Assembly: GCA_025201805.1 (NCBI GenBank)
Contig: MU619286.1
Span: 46,798 to 110,797, forward strand
DNA: 64,000 nucleotides
Source: Parasitella parasitica
Lineage: Eukaryota; Mucoromycota; Mucoromycetes; Mucorales; Mucoraceae
Direction: 5' to 3'
Part shown: positions 1 to 10,822 of the stretch, piece by piece
Numbering within the stretch: position 1 is the stretch's first letter
Layout: every line of letters begins with the position of its first letter
Translations under genes and position numbers: made by a program
Notes under the pieces: model-generated
Told to the model about the DNA's origin: nothing
The model's input: the letters and a program-made list of their open reading frames with translations, nothing else
Database searches by the model: none

Positions 1-329
1 CGCTGACTAATTTATTAGGTACAGATCAACACGGGGCTTGAGAATAAAGGACCCCTCCCTTCCACAATAGCAATAGGTGCTTACCTGTCAAGATGCCTAT
101 CGTATATGGCGCTACTTGATGCTGGTTGTTAGTTGTGTGTCCTACGTCAGCATTGCCTATACAGCGCTTACCTGCCATGGCCGGTTAAAAATGAGGTGTA
201 TTAGCGTAAGGAAAAAAGAAAAAGATGTAGAAGGAAGGCTCTTTAAAAAAAAGTTCACATAAATAGTTTCAGGTTTTTTTCTCTCCCTCTCCCTCTCTCT
301 CTTTCTCTTTCTCAAGATAAATTGCGATA
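1..329. other. Upstream spacer with pyrimidine tract
   Basis: No convincing gene is seen. The last 60 bases before the start codon at 330 carry a CT-rich run (about 276-315), probably part of the core promoter or 5' leader of the next gene. Confidence 0.5.
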
Positions 330-1115
330 ATGACAAGTGCGTTTGCGGCAGTTATCGTTTGCTTGGTGCTGATACCAGCTATACCGCTGGGAATATACGC
401 TATTGGGCTTTTGTTGCCTAGCAACCACATAGCTTCTCGCGCTACTACATACAACACGACACCCAAGATTCTTTGGGCTATTCTAACCAGCGTAGAGGAT
501 TACCCTGCTTGGCGTTCTAATATCGATCGAGTAACAATAAGACGAGACGAATTCGAAAATCAAATCAACCAGTACGACGACGATAGTCGCACTACATTTG
601 TTGAATATACCAAAAAAGATCGACGCACTGTAGTCATGCATATTGAACAAGAGCACGAAAGAAAGCTGCTGAGAGTGCTGGAGGAGAGGTCTTACATTCC
701 ACCGGGCGAACAAGCGCCACAAAGAAAATCTACGTTTAGCGGCTCGTGGACTTTTCTGATTGAGCCCATTGAAGGCCAAGATAAAGCAGTAAAGTTAAAG
801 ATCACAGAGCAAGGCGTTATCAACAAGCCGATGGTCCGTGTGTCTCACATGCTGCTGTTTGGATACCACCGAAGAATTGATCGCTTTATCAAGGATTTGG
901 GAAAGGAAATCGACTTGGGCATCCTCGAAGGACAAGGCGAAGATGAACAAGACCAAAATGACGAGCATTCTCAAGACGCAATGGTGCAGCAACAAGCCGC
1001 AGAAGAATTTGAAGCAGGGCCTGACGATAGCATGTTGCAGCCGTCAATCATCACTGAATCAAAGATTCTCGATAAAGAATGGGATATGGTGAATGAGGTT
1101 TACGAGAAAAAGTAA
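330..1115 (+). CDS. SRPBCC-fold (polyketide cyclase-like) membrane-anchored protein
   Basis: Single-exon gene of 261 residues. Residues 5-29 form one hydrophobic segment (signal anchor or transmembrane helix). It is followed by a stretch resembling the START/polyketide-cyclase (SRPBCC) fold at about 38-190: TPKILWAILTSVEDYPAWRSNI is typical of the family's first helices, and later strands include SGSWTFLIEP. The C-terminal 60 residues are acidic and Q-rich. SRPBCC proteins bind hydrophobic ligands, but no substrate can be named here. The start was chosen as the first ATG of the frame, after a CT-rich leader. The gene is convergent with the methyltransferase gene, with only 6 bases between stop codons, so their 3' UTRs must overlap. 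Confidence 0.8.
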   Translation: MTSAFAAVIVCLVLIPAIPLGIYAIGLLLPSNHIASRATTYNTTPKILWAILTSVEDYPAWRSNIDRVTIRRDEFENQINQYDDDSRTTFVEYTKKDRRTVVMHIEQEHERKLLRVLEERSYIPPGEQAPQRKSTFSGSWTFLIEPIEGQDKAVKLKITEQGVINKPMVRVSHMLLFGYHRRIDRFIKDLGKEIDLGILEGQGEDEQDQNDEHSQDAMVQQQAAEEFEAGPDDSMLQPSIITESKILDKEWDMVNEVYEKK

Positions 1116-1121
1116 ATATTT

Positions 1122-2406
1122 TTATGCAAATAAAGGCTTCTTGAAGAAACGGGCTACAAAGAACCCACTTGTGCTACTTGAGATGGGGTCAAATCTGAGG
1201 CAATTCGCTTCAATTTCATACTGCAGCGCTGGAAAAGCTTCCTGCTGCTTGATTTTGGCCGGTTTAACATTGAAGCTGGGTATCTTTACAAGTGTTGCGT
1301 CTTGGTATTCGTTCAGGAACCATGCCACATTGGCTTCGTTTTGCCGAATGGACAGTGAGCATGTACTATAAACCATAATTCCTCCTGGTTTCAGCATGTT
1401 CCAACCTTGTTTCATTAAATTGCACTAGCACGAGTGAATAACAGCAGTTGTCACGATTATATCATAATTACCTGCAATTCTGTTATTGTACCTATTCTAT
1501 TGGGGTCCATGAAATTCTTTTCAAACGCATCCCATCCCCACTTTTCGTATTTGAGAATATGCGCTATGCTCCCGTCATGCGTGCATTCAGCATCCACAAG
1601 TACCTTGTCGTAGAGCGAGGGCTTTGTCTGTGCGTCGAATCGAAGCAATCTAGATGACCAGAAGGGTTGAACTAAATCTGTCTTTTGGCGCTTCCTAGGT
1701 ATATCTTCTTGGCTACTCTGACGGATCATCTTGTTTCCCAGCCGAGAGGGTGCTGGGACTTGAAAAGTTGTGCCATCAGCTTCAAACAAACGCACCTTCT
1801 CTCCCACCTTGTACTTTTTCAGTAATGATCTACATGTGGCTAGTCGATGGCCTGCCAAATCAACCCCAGTAGCTGTGCCTAGTCCGTCTCTTCCCAGAAT
1901 ATTGGCAATCATGCACAATTTAGCTCCTGGTGCGCAGCATAAATCTAGCACTTGCTCGTCTTTTTGTATTTCCAATGCCTCGACCGCAATGGCTGAACTG
2001 AGGTCAATGCCGAAAATAGCTTGATTCTTGTAGCTAATGCAAGTAGTTTAGTGTACCCCCCCCCCTCTAGGATCAGCAAAAAAAAAACTCACGCAGGAAT
2101 ATCAGATATACGTTGTGTAGTGTCATCTAGCTGTACCTTGAAAAAATTATCAATGCCATCAACTTGATATACCTTGTCCGTCTGGAATTGGCTTTTTAGG
2201 TCTTCAAGGGTGGGTCGCTTATCATCTGGCAAATGAGTATTTGTTCTAACGTATCGAGGCAGAGTTACAACAGTGTAAATTTGTGGATCGATTGAATTGT
2301 CATGTAAGAATTTCTTGAATGAATCTGGCAGTTTTTCTATATCAAAGCTTGCTCTACTGTCCTTTGTCGTTGGGTTGACTTGGTCGTCTTTATCATGGCT
2401 AGACAT
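1122..2406 (-). CDS. NOL1/NOP2/Sun-family RNA cytosine-C5 methyltransferase
   Basis: Three exons, 2406-2093, 2033-1472 and 1424-1122, give 392 residues. The SAM-binding motif I reads VLDLCCAPGAK, followed by an acidic motif II (GVDLAGHRL). The catalytic region has a motif VI cysteine in YSTCSL. Motif IV is DAECTHDGS rather than the usual DxPCS, so the cysteine is kept but the preceding proline is not. The family methylates cytosine C5 in rRNA or tRNA; which RNA is used here cannot be told. The start at 2406 (MSSHDKDD) is preferred over the upstream in-frame ATG at 2481, because that extension only translates a CT repeat into RERERE. A poly-C and poly-A stretch lies in intron 1. Confidence 0.85.
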
Positions 2407-2768
2407 CTCGACGTTCTTGGAGGAAGAACAGGCAAATTTTTTTTCTCTCTCTCTCTCTCTCGTCTGAGTAACAGGAAGCACAATTCACTTTCTGTCTCAG
2501 ATCATTGCAAAATACGGTGCAATCACTACTATGATGAAATTTGACATCTTGTCAACAAATCTCATTACAAGCAATATAAAGCCGTTGATCTCTTGCAATT
2601 CCAGCTCAAGCACAACTTGCTGTGGCAGCTATTGATTATTGTAATGTACGAGAATCATTGCAATGTCTGCTGGTTTCACGGATATGAAAAACCAAGCCAC
2701 GGCTACCACAGCGATAAATTAATACAGAAAAAAGGGGGGATGCATCCTCATCTTTTGGCAAGTCAAAT
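2407..2768. promoter_or_regulatory. Divergent promoter between methyltransferase and GNAT genes
   Basis: A 362-base spacer separates two head-to-head start codons and therefore should hold both promoters. It includes a (CT)n run at about 2441-2461. No specific operator could be assigned. Confidence 0.4.
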
Positions 2769-3307
2769 ATGTCTAAATTCACAAACGTCAAAATCATCCA
2801 AATTGAATACCCCAATGAAATACACAGAGCTCTAGCTGTTCGCAGAAAAGTTTTCATTGAAGAGCAAGGCTATTCCGAAAAGATTGAGAAGGATGGGTAT
2901 GTTGTAGCACCCAGCACGTACCCCACGTAAACTTTACTAAATCTTACAAAAGACTAGACGGCGCCTGCCAACATTGGATCGCTACTTGCGATAAAGAAAA
3001 TGAAGATGGAACAATTGAGCACAATGTAGACATTGGAAACGTTCGTCTGATCCCTAAATCGGAAGGTGTAGCCAAGTTGGGTCGTCTTGCTGTGCTGTCT
3101 AGCGCTCGTGGTCTTCAAGTTGGACGTCTACTAGTCGAGGCTTTTGCTAATTATTGTAAACATAACAATTACACCACCATCGTATTGCATTCCCAATATC
3201 CTAGACGAGGCTTCTATGAAAAAACTGGTTTTCGAATTGAGGAAGGTGATGATCAGATTTTCGATGAAGCAGGCACCCCCCATGTTCGCATGTGGATGCG
3301 CCTGTAG
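2769..3307 (+). CDS. GNAT-family N-acetyltransferase
   Basis: Two exons, 2769-2896 and 2953-3307, give 160 residues, the usual size for a single GNAT domain. The N-terminal helix ALAVRRKVFIEEQGYSE and the strand CQHWIAT are typical of the family. The core reads VAKLGRLAVLSSARGLQVGRLLVEAF: RLAVLSSARGLQVGRLL matches motif A (Q/RxxGxG/A), which binds the acetyl-CoA pyrophosphate. The C-terminal RGFYEKTGFR segment is the motif B helix that commonly follows. The acceptor is unknown, and small GNATs of this type act on polyamines, amino sugars or protein N-termini. The gene is divergent from the methyltransferase gene. Confidence 0.85.
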
Positions 3308-4104
3308 TGCACTGGCTATTTACCTGTTATAAACGTAGATAAAAGTTATACACTAATAAAGTAGTAGTGACATGTATCAAGAGAGCATTTGTGTATTCCT
3401 TCCATTTCGGGCTTACATGATCTCCAACAAAATAAAAGGTAATTTAGCTTGGAAAGCTCCTTCTTTTCTATCACTGCTTACAGTCCTTTAAGAAAGCTCC
3501 CATTTAAAGTTCTTTGAAGGTGCGTGTGTTGTCTTGTTTACTTGATTCATCCACAAATGTACCATATTTGATAGTTGTTTGCAACGCACCTTTATTCAAT
3601 GATGTATCCGTTTCGAATATCGAGTCATTAATGTGTGAAAAAGTTGTTCAAGGAAAATAGAATGGTACGGGGACAATATTGGTAAATGCTGGTATGATGC
3701 ATAAATTTAGTACTTGCAACCTTGATGTTCTGATCCAGAATTCAGCGTATAAATGCTTCTGATATAACATTCGGGCTACATCAACTCATTTTGCCCTTGT
3801 CTTGCGCCAAGAGCCTGCGTTGCTCTCTGTGCAAAATTTCTCGTTCTCTCACGGGGATGCAACAAGTAAGACTCTTCAATTCATCTTTCTACTGAATTCT
3901 TTACTCGCAGCATTGTCAAATTGACTTGAACATACTGCTGTATGACAGCTATTCTCATATGCTTCAAGCACTATTGTTTAGCAACAGTTGCAGACCCTGC
4001 AGCTTTAAAACACTTGATGCTTGACTAATACCGTATATATATTCACCACTACCAGGTGCTTTTTGTTGCTATCGATATTGTATATTTGTTGAAATCTCGA
4101 CGAC
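3308..4104. other. Intergenic region, no gene seen
   Basis: AT-rich spacer without a convincing open frame. A TATATATA stretch near 4033-4042 lies about 65 bases upstream of the small candidate gene at 4105 and could be its TATA element. Confidence 0.4.
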
Positions 4105-4276
4105 ATGGCTCCTTTTCAACGCTCAGCTCATGACTTTGCAAAGGGTTTGGTAACCATACTAATTGTGAGTCGATAGCAACCACAGAGTAAAGGAGATGCG
4201 CAAATGTTTATTTTACTGTATCACCTAGGTAGCAGCAAAGAAGAAAAAGGAGGGAATTCACAAAAAGCATGGATAG
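4105..4276 (+). CDS. Candidate 35-residue membrane microprotein
   Basis: Two exons, 4105-4164 and 4229-4276, joined by a 64-base intron with a GTGAGT donor and a TAG acceptor, would encode 35 residues. The predicted peptide has an amphipathic start (MAPFQRSAHDFAKG), a short hydrophobic stretch (LVTILIVAA) and a strongly basic tail (KKKKEGIHKKHG). Splice sites, phase and an upstream TATA-like run agree, but so short a model could arise by chance. I do not recognise a family. It would look like a tail-anchored or organelle-associated small protein if real. Confidence 0.3.
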
Positions 4277-4771
4277 ACAAAGAAGCCCCTTTTTTCGTAT
4301 AGACATGTTTTTGTGTTGTCTTTTTTGCATCAGATAATAATGCTATCGCATTGTATGTGTCTAGTGAAGAAGGAATGGCAGGTCCTGTTTGCTTTTGCAG
4401 CATGAATCTCGCAGGATATTCTCTATTTATGTGGCACAATGCGCTTTGTTGCCCATGAGAACTATTATGCATTTCTGTTGATGATTTCACTACACACTTG
4501 TCTGCTGCTGTTGCTGTGAGGGCGCAACACGCACACCTATTTATAAGTTTGCACAACCTGGTGCTACCACGTCAAAATCAAACAGACCAATTATCATGAA
4601 TGATATCTTGCATTTGTTCGCCCTTTCATAAGAAAACATTGCACACAAAACAAACCCCTCCCCTTTGACTCTCCCCCCCCCCCCTCATCACCCCACTGTT
4701 TGCTGATACTATAAAAAAGATATTCTTTCTCTTTGTTCAATCTCGAGGCTTTCTTCTCTGTATTCTCTTGA
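4277..4771. other. Intergenic region upstream of the GPI-protein gene
   Basis: No supported gene. A minus-strand frame at 4221-4556 is Cys/Ala-rich without domain features and overlaps the candidate microprotein. A C-tract at about 4672-4684 and a CT-rich run lie just before the start codon at 4772. Confidence 0.4.
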
Positions 4772-5500
4772 ATGTTAAAATCCATCATTTTACTTTCTTC
4801 GTTGGCCCTCGGCGCTGTTAATGCCCAAGTGCAATCTCCCACTTATCAGTACAATGTCACTTCCCCAAGCCCGAATTCTCCCTATGTTGCCAGCCAAATC
4901 CTTCCATGCATCTATGATATTGCAGACAATACAACAGCCGATAGTAAGTAGTCTTTTCAAAGATATGCGGCTAAACCTCATCGCAACTTGCAAATAGATC
5001 TCCAGCTCTCAATCTCATTAGTTGGCGCCAACATGTCTGCTCACCTGACTGCTTCTGCAGACATCTCGCAAGGATTCAGCTACCAAAAGCAGATTGGAGG
5101 CGCTACAGTGTATGAGCATCAATTTAACGTAAGTACCATGTATAGTGTAGCTCTGAGAACATGCTCCTGATAACTGCTTTTTTTGAATTAAAAAAAAAAA
5201 AAAAAAAAAAAATAGTACAACATTCCTCCCAACACAACGGCCGGTGCTTATCAAGTAGTCTTTCTCGATAATGTATCTCAAACAAACGTCAGCATTCCCA
5301 TTACAATTTCTGCTGCACCTGTAACTCCTACTTCGTCTGCTGCTGTTCCTTCTGGATCTTCTGGGACAACTGCAGCAACTACCTCTGTGCCTGCCAGCAT
5401 CTTTAACAAGGACAGCTCTTCCGCTGATCCTGCCATTCCACTCTCAAAATACCTGCTTGTAGCCTCTTTCTCAGTAATAGTTGCCTTTGTGCAATTTTAA
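4772..5500 (+). CDS. Secreted GPI-anchored cell-surface protein, Ser/Thr-rich
   Basis: Three exons, 4772-4943, 4998-5128 and 5216-5500, give 195 residues. It opens with a clear signal peptide (MLKSIILLSSLALGAVNA, about residues 1-18). A beta-sandwich-like region follows (residues about 25-125) with several N-glycosylation sequons (NVT, NTT, NMS, NVS). After it come a Ser/Thr/Ala-rich stalk and a C-terminal hydrophobic tail (YLLVASFSVIVAFVQF), the signature of GPI attachment. The ordering is like small Kre9/Knh-type or other fungal wall proteins, but the family is not certain. The second intron ends in a run of about 24 A residues just before the acceptor, which is unusual. Confidence 0.75.
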
Positions 5501-5764
5501 TCTTTTATATAATTGCCGTTTTTGCTAGTTTTTCTGGAGCAAAATCTAATCGTATCTTATACATAAAATAATTGTAGTGTTTTATAATAATCAAGTAAGC
5601 GGTGGGGCGAGTGTTTTGACTTTTTGCTGAATCAAGACTAATTTTACGAAAATAAGCAATAGAATAAATGGTTTATTAATTGTATGGTGCAATAGTAATA
5701 TATAAGATAGAAAAATGCTGTGATAATAGATGTTTACAATAGATACAAGAGTGTAATAAATAAC

Positions 5765-7821
5765 TTAAATTGCTGGTACTACAGCTCTGGGAGCTGCCTT
5801 TCTTGCGTTAGACAGGCGTGCAAAAGCACGAGAATAGATGGACACCATTTCAGAGAATGTAGCAGAGATAGCACGTGCTACTGGACCACGGAAGCCATAT
5901 ATACAGCGCAAGGCAATCCACTGTTGTTGATGTTTAGGCACTTTTGCACGCAAAGGGAACCCTGGAGCGTTGACAAGAGTAGGTCCAATGGCCATGTAGA
6001 TTTCAAAAGCAGCTCTGATGCTGCTTTGCACTTCTTCTGGCAAGCCGTCAATTCCCTTTTGAGCCTTATTTGAAATCTGGTCTGCAAGGCCCAAAATACG
6101 GATAGAAAAGGATTTGAGAGCATGCTCACCAACTAATAAAGGGTTCCTTGCGACTTTCAAGATGTGATACACATTTTGAGGCGGGTAGGGCATGTACTGA
6201 AGCGGAACGTAGCAACGGCCCACAAGGCTGTCAGCGATTACATCACGAGCAATATTGATCAATTGAAGACACTTTTAGAGCAAAAAGAAGCTTGTTTAGT
6301 ACATCAAAAAAATTATTCTGATTAGCTAATTTGTCTCTCACATACCTGCCCTGTCGCTCTGGCTCTTAATAGCACATGCTCATTCCGTACAGCGTTATTT
6401 TTTGGATTTCCCCAGTTGCCTCTGCCTGTTTTGTACATGATGGCGCAAGTGCACAGCTCACCGAACGTGCCAGAGATGAGAGCAGCATAGTTTAGCAGGT
6501 CTTTTTGCTTCTTGACAGGCTCTCCACGCAGATCATGTTCCCAAGCATCGGTAAGCTCGGACATGGCACGAGGACATAGGTAATGCGAGATGCGGGCAAA
6601 GTTTCTAAATATGGCCAGCACGTCTTGGTTTGGAAGAAGAGCATTGTAATAATCCCAGTTAATGTGTTCGGGTAGGGTCAAGTCCTGGTGGCTCTTGTAA
6701 CTGTTGATGGCCTGCTTAGGGTAAAAGACTTCTCGCAGAAACCTTCGAATAATGACCAAATTCTGCTCGCATTGCTTTCGCGTAGGGGCATCATCTACCA
6801 GGTCATCGGCGGTACGGAAGAATGCGTACAAAAGACAGAGATCTTGGCGCAAGTTGACAGGAAACAAGGCAGCCATGGTCTTCCAGGACCTGGAGGCAGG
6901 GCCCAAGACGCGGATTGCGGTTTCAAGGTCGTCAATAGGGGAAGCGTCAAGGTCAGCTTCATTTGGCATGCAAGAAATCAGACGAATGATGGCAATCCAG
7001 TAGGGTAAAGACAGCTGGTCTTGCAGGGCAGCTTGTTTTGACCTATCCTTCTGAACCAGGTGGGGAAATGTATTTAGAATGGTGTCGACATAGTCCAGGG
7101 CATTGCACGAAAGCACCAGAACAAGCACAAACAGGGCACAATCTAAAACGGTAGCTGCGTATAATTTACTGTGGGTATATGCTGTACGACAAACAAATGA
7201 GCCAAACAACGTTGAGATCACAGATGCTGCAGCGATCACTTTTGCCCTGCGAACAAAATAAGGGCCAGCAATGTACCACATTAGCCCAATGATAGTCAGT
7301 GCAAACGACGTTTGTGGCCGAGAAGCGTATTGGCTAATTGAAATAGTAATTAATTAAAAAGAATGAAATAAGGGGCGGATTCAGACTTACCTGGTGATGG
7401 CCATCAGAATAAGCGAAACAGACAGACCATGGCGAGCAAAACTAGACACAACAGCGCTTGAACGTGGGTTGATAAAGGTAATTGGGAACTGCCATCTTGT
7501 CAACAGGCCGCATAGAGACACGATAAAAGTAGTTAGCATAAGCAGAACAAGTGCATCCGAGAATAAAGGGGGGGCTGATAGACCAAATGCAGCAGCAGAG
7601 TTTAAATGTATTAAATCCAAGGCGGATGTCATGTTATTAGTGCTGTTATCGTAGAGGTTTGTTATTACTGCTGCTTTATTGTTGTAATCAATGACAAACG
7701 GGGCAAGAAATGCAGCGCCACCTAATGCACTGTATTTTGCTTTATCCAGCTTTGTTATAAAAGGTCGATATACGCAGAAGACGACCACAAGAGCAGCCAG
7801 AGTGTAATAAATATATGCCAT
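5765..7821 (-). CDS. carRP-like fusion: degenerate lycopene cyclase plus phytoene synthase domain
   Basis: Three exons, 7821-7391, 7333-6346 and 6271-5765, give 641 residues, close to the length of fungal bifunctional lycopene cyclase/phytoene synthase. The N-terminal half (about 1-240) is a string of membrane helices laid out like the heterodimeric-type cyclase repeats. The conserved PLEE(Y/F)xFF motif is not visible in either repeat: the corresponding places read PLFSDALVLLML and ATVLDCALFVLV. The C-terminal half (about 270-641) keeps the prenyl-synthase aspartates, DDLVDD near FFRTADDLVDD and NIARDVIADSLVGRCYVP, so condensation of geranylgeranyl diphosphate, or of another prenyl diphosphate, looks possible. 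The start at 7821 (MAYIYY) was chosen over 7872 because it begins at the first membrane helix. carB, often the divergent neighbour of carRP in Mucorales, is not next to it. It may be a diverged paralogue with a new role. Confidence 0.8.
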
Positions 7822-10800
7822 TGTGCGTTGTAGAAAGAAAAGAGAGAATATTTGATTGCAACTATCTCGCAAACCAGTATTTATACCAAATGGATCAGAA
7901 ACTATACCATCCCCTTTTCTCCCTTAAGATTACACAAGAGAAAATGGTTCGCTCTCTGTCTGTCTCTGTTGATGCCGTACAATGATTTACACATACATCT
8001 TGATCTTTTTTTTAATTTTTTATTTTTTTATTTATTTATTTTTCTATATGCAAGTGCCTCTCGATACGATTGTACACTGCAGCTACATGTATCTTTTTGC
8101 ATTTAAAAATCTCTGTAGACAAAAATGACAGGCACAGTTTCATATAAAACCCGCATCATTCATGTACAACTCTTCAAGTAAATATCTTTTTAGATGAAAC
8201 TGTTTGTTGTATTCGTCAATTGTACCACCCAGTTGTTAAACTTGTCGTTCTCTTTTAGAAGTATTGCGGCTCCTGCTTTTGAATTAATGCAGCCAAACGG
8301 CTACTAGATCAGAAGTAGGGGCGGTTCATCCTTCCGGTTTCTAGAGGCTTTATCAAGAATCCTTGTTGGTGCACAGTTTAAAAATAACCAGACCGAGAGA
8401 CAAGATGCGGACAACCGTACAAACAGGTTATAAGAATGCACCTTTGTTTGTGTAGTCTATTTTTTTTTTTTTTTTTTTTTTTTTTGCTCGGTATACGGTA
8501 GCAGACTAAATGTTCATGTCAAATCTGCAACTAATTCTCTATCATCTTGATCCTTATCATTGCCCTGAAGACGTTTTTATTTTCATATTATTTATTGTAT
8601 TTTAGTCTTTTAAACTCGTTGTCTGACTATAAGAGTCATCATGATAGTGTAAACAACAAAAACAAAAGATCGTTGGCAATCGATTGCATATAATGTCGTC
8701 AAATGACAAGTACTAGCAGGTCCGTATATACATATTGTACATCATGTACGCTGTCCCCTTGAATTGTACTAGAAACTTGTTACTATTCGGGTCATTCTTT
8801 TTACATGTCATGTAAGCCAAGTCAACGGGACCATCGAAAAGGTCAAAAAGAAAGGGGAAAAAGATGCGAAAACGCTTTCTCTATTTCTCGGCCACTTTTT
8901 ATACATCAACTCTTGTTATTAAACTTGTTTACGATGATATATATTATTGTTATTAACGAAATAACAAGTTTTTTTTTTTTTTTTTTGTTATAGTCGAGAG
9001 CCGTGTGTAATAACCAAGGGATATATTTACAGCTGGAATGTATCGATATAGCATAAGGTAGAAGGCTGATCAATACATGTATATTAAGACAGATGCGTTC
9101 TATATAGCACCATCCCGAATACTGCAAGATATTCTTGACATCTGAGGCAATGTGTTCTCTACCGATCATAACATTCAATATAATATGACGTTAATGTAAC
9201 TGAACTATAAACACGCATCTACACAAATAAACAAAAAACCGGTTTTTTTTAGACCATGTCCTGTATTGTACACATAAACAAAAGCACAACGAGATCAAGA
9301 GAGCCAACAAACACAACAACACCAAAAAAAAAACTGGGCTTTGTTGGCATGGGTGAACTGATAAACAGATCCGATGATGCCGCTTGTTCGGATGCCACAT
9401 GTGTGTAAACCTTGTTTTTGCGTTATAGTTTTTAATACAAATGTCAATTATCAAAAACAAATAGTAAAGGTCAGTGGCATCTACTGCACACTTCAAACCA
9501 TTGGAGTGCATTATGTGAAAATATGTGTACAGCATACCATACGCTGCATTGTTATTGTAGCAGCATTTGAAAATACATCGAAACCTAGAGTTACACACCT
9601 GAATATCATAATTTTTTCCGATTGCACCTTTTTGGTGGGAAGATTCACAGCAGTGCAAGTTTTTTTTTTTTTTTGTCTTCTGGATCAAATAAGTCAATTG
9701 AAAAATGTAACACTACAAAAATACGTGGGAAGCAATATTATATTTGCGCTTAGAACATGGATTTTGGAATGTTTGTCGTAGCACCGACCGCTTGCTTTTT
9801 TGTGCCTTTTTTTTGTTGTTGTTATTGTTGAGCAGTTGAGAGCATAGCACAATAACTGACTAAGCTACTAGTAATAAACTCATCATCTTCAATGATGTAT
9901 GTGCCAGAATCCTTATGCTTAAATGCACCAGAGAGAATCGGGCTATTATCTGTATTCTATATCATGAAGAGGTTTGCATCTATATCATGTATGGGTCGAG
10001 TGCCATATAAAAAAAAACTCTTTGTTTTTAAAGAGCCTATATCTTGTTACACCTACACAAAATACAAGTTTTCAACAGTTGCTTGAATAGATTTGTTTGC
10101 CTAAAATTTGAAAGACAATATTGAAGGCTGATGAGGAAAACGACTCTAGTCCCAAATGTTGCAAGCTTATTTCGACAATTTAGTATTGGCAACTTTAGCA
10201 GACGCTGCTGGAGGTACCTACAGAGTAAAGATCAGAAAGGAAAATCCAGACAAGAAAATTAGTCTTGAGATGTAATAGAGGCTTGCCTGGCGATAATTCA
10301 AATTCCACAAAGGAAAGGTGATATTGGCCAGGCTTGCCAAGAGCAGCCCAAACAAAAGGCGAGATTTACATCAAAATTATTGACTGCCAGAGTGTATGGC
10401 ATGTTGTGCAAACAAGTACACAGCGGCCTATGATATTGGGACATGCCTCCAAGGTTTTGTAAAAGCATACAACTAAAAGCGTGTCAAAAGTACCGCCTCT
10501 CGCTGTCATTGCGTGCAAAGGATGCCCACATTAGACACTTGATGTATAAGATCTCTAGATAGTCCGTGCAGCTTAGCTTGAGACCATCTGAATAGCATTT
10601 CAAGATTAGATATTATGACAGTTGATTTATTGCCAGTGAGTGTTATAAGCAGCGTCTCAGGGGTAACGCCTACCAAGTAGAATGCAGAGTACCGTATAGT
10701 ACGGTAGCAGAATGTGGATTCTCGTGACTGTAAGCATAGTTTTTTTTTTTCACCTTCCTCTTGGCCCTCATCCCCTTTTCCCTTTTTTTTTGTTTTATCA

Positions 10801-10822
10801 ATCATAATAATAATAAAAAAGC
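7822..10822. other. 3-kb gene-poor spacer
   Basis: AT-rich with homopolymers (poly-T at about 8459-8485). Frames here are short and rich in Tyr, Cys and Phe, and none shows a domain. A short coding-like island on the plus strand begins at ATG 10156 (MLQAYFDNLVLATLADAAG, followed by a possible GTACCT donor), but no downstream exon could be joined with confidence. The last 100 bases, before THO2, are CT/T-rich. Confidence 0.4.

Noticed and set aside
413-425. X-box-like GTTGCCTAGCAAC as a regulatory site
   Set aside because: It lies inside a coding exon (encoding LLPSNH) and is more easily explained as coding sequence; kept only as a note in the X-box finding.
2407-2481. N-terminal extension of the methyltransferase (MLPVTQTREREREK)
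   Set aside because: It translates a CT microsatellite in the leader; the ATG at 2406 gives a normal start.
4221-4556. Minus-strand 111-codon frame
   Set aside because: Cys/Ala-rich composition without domain features and overlaps a better spliced candidate; judged a chance frame.
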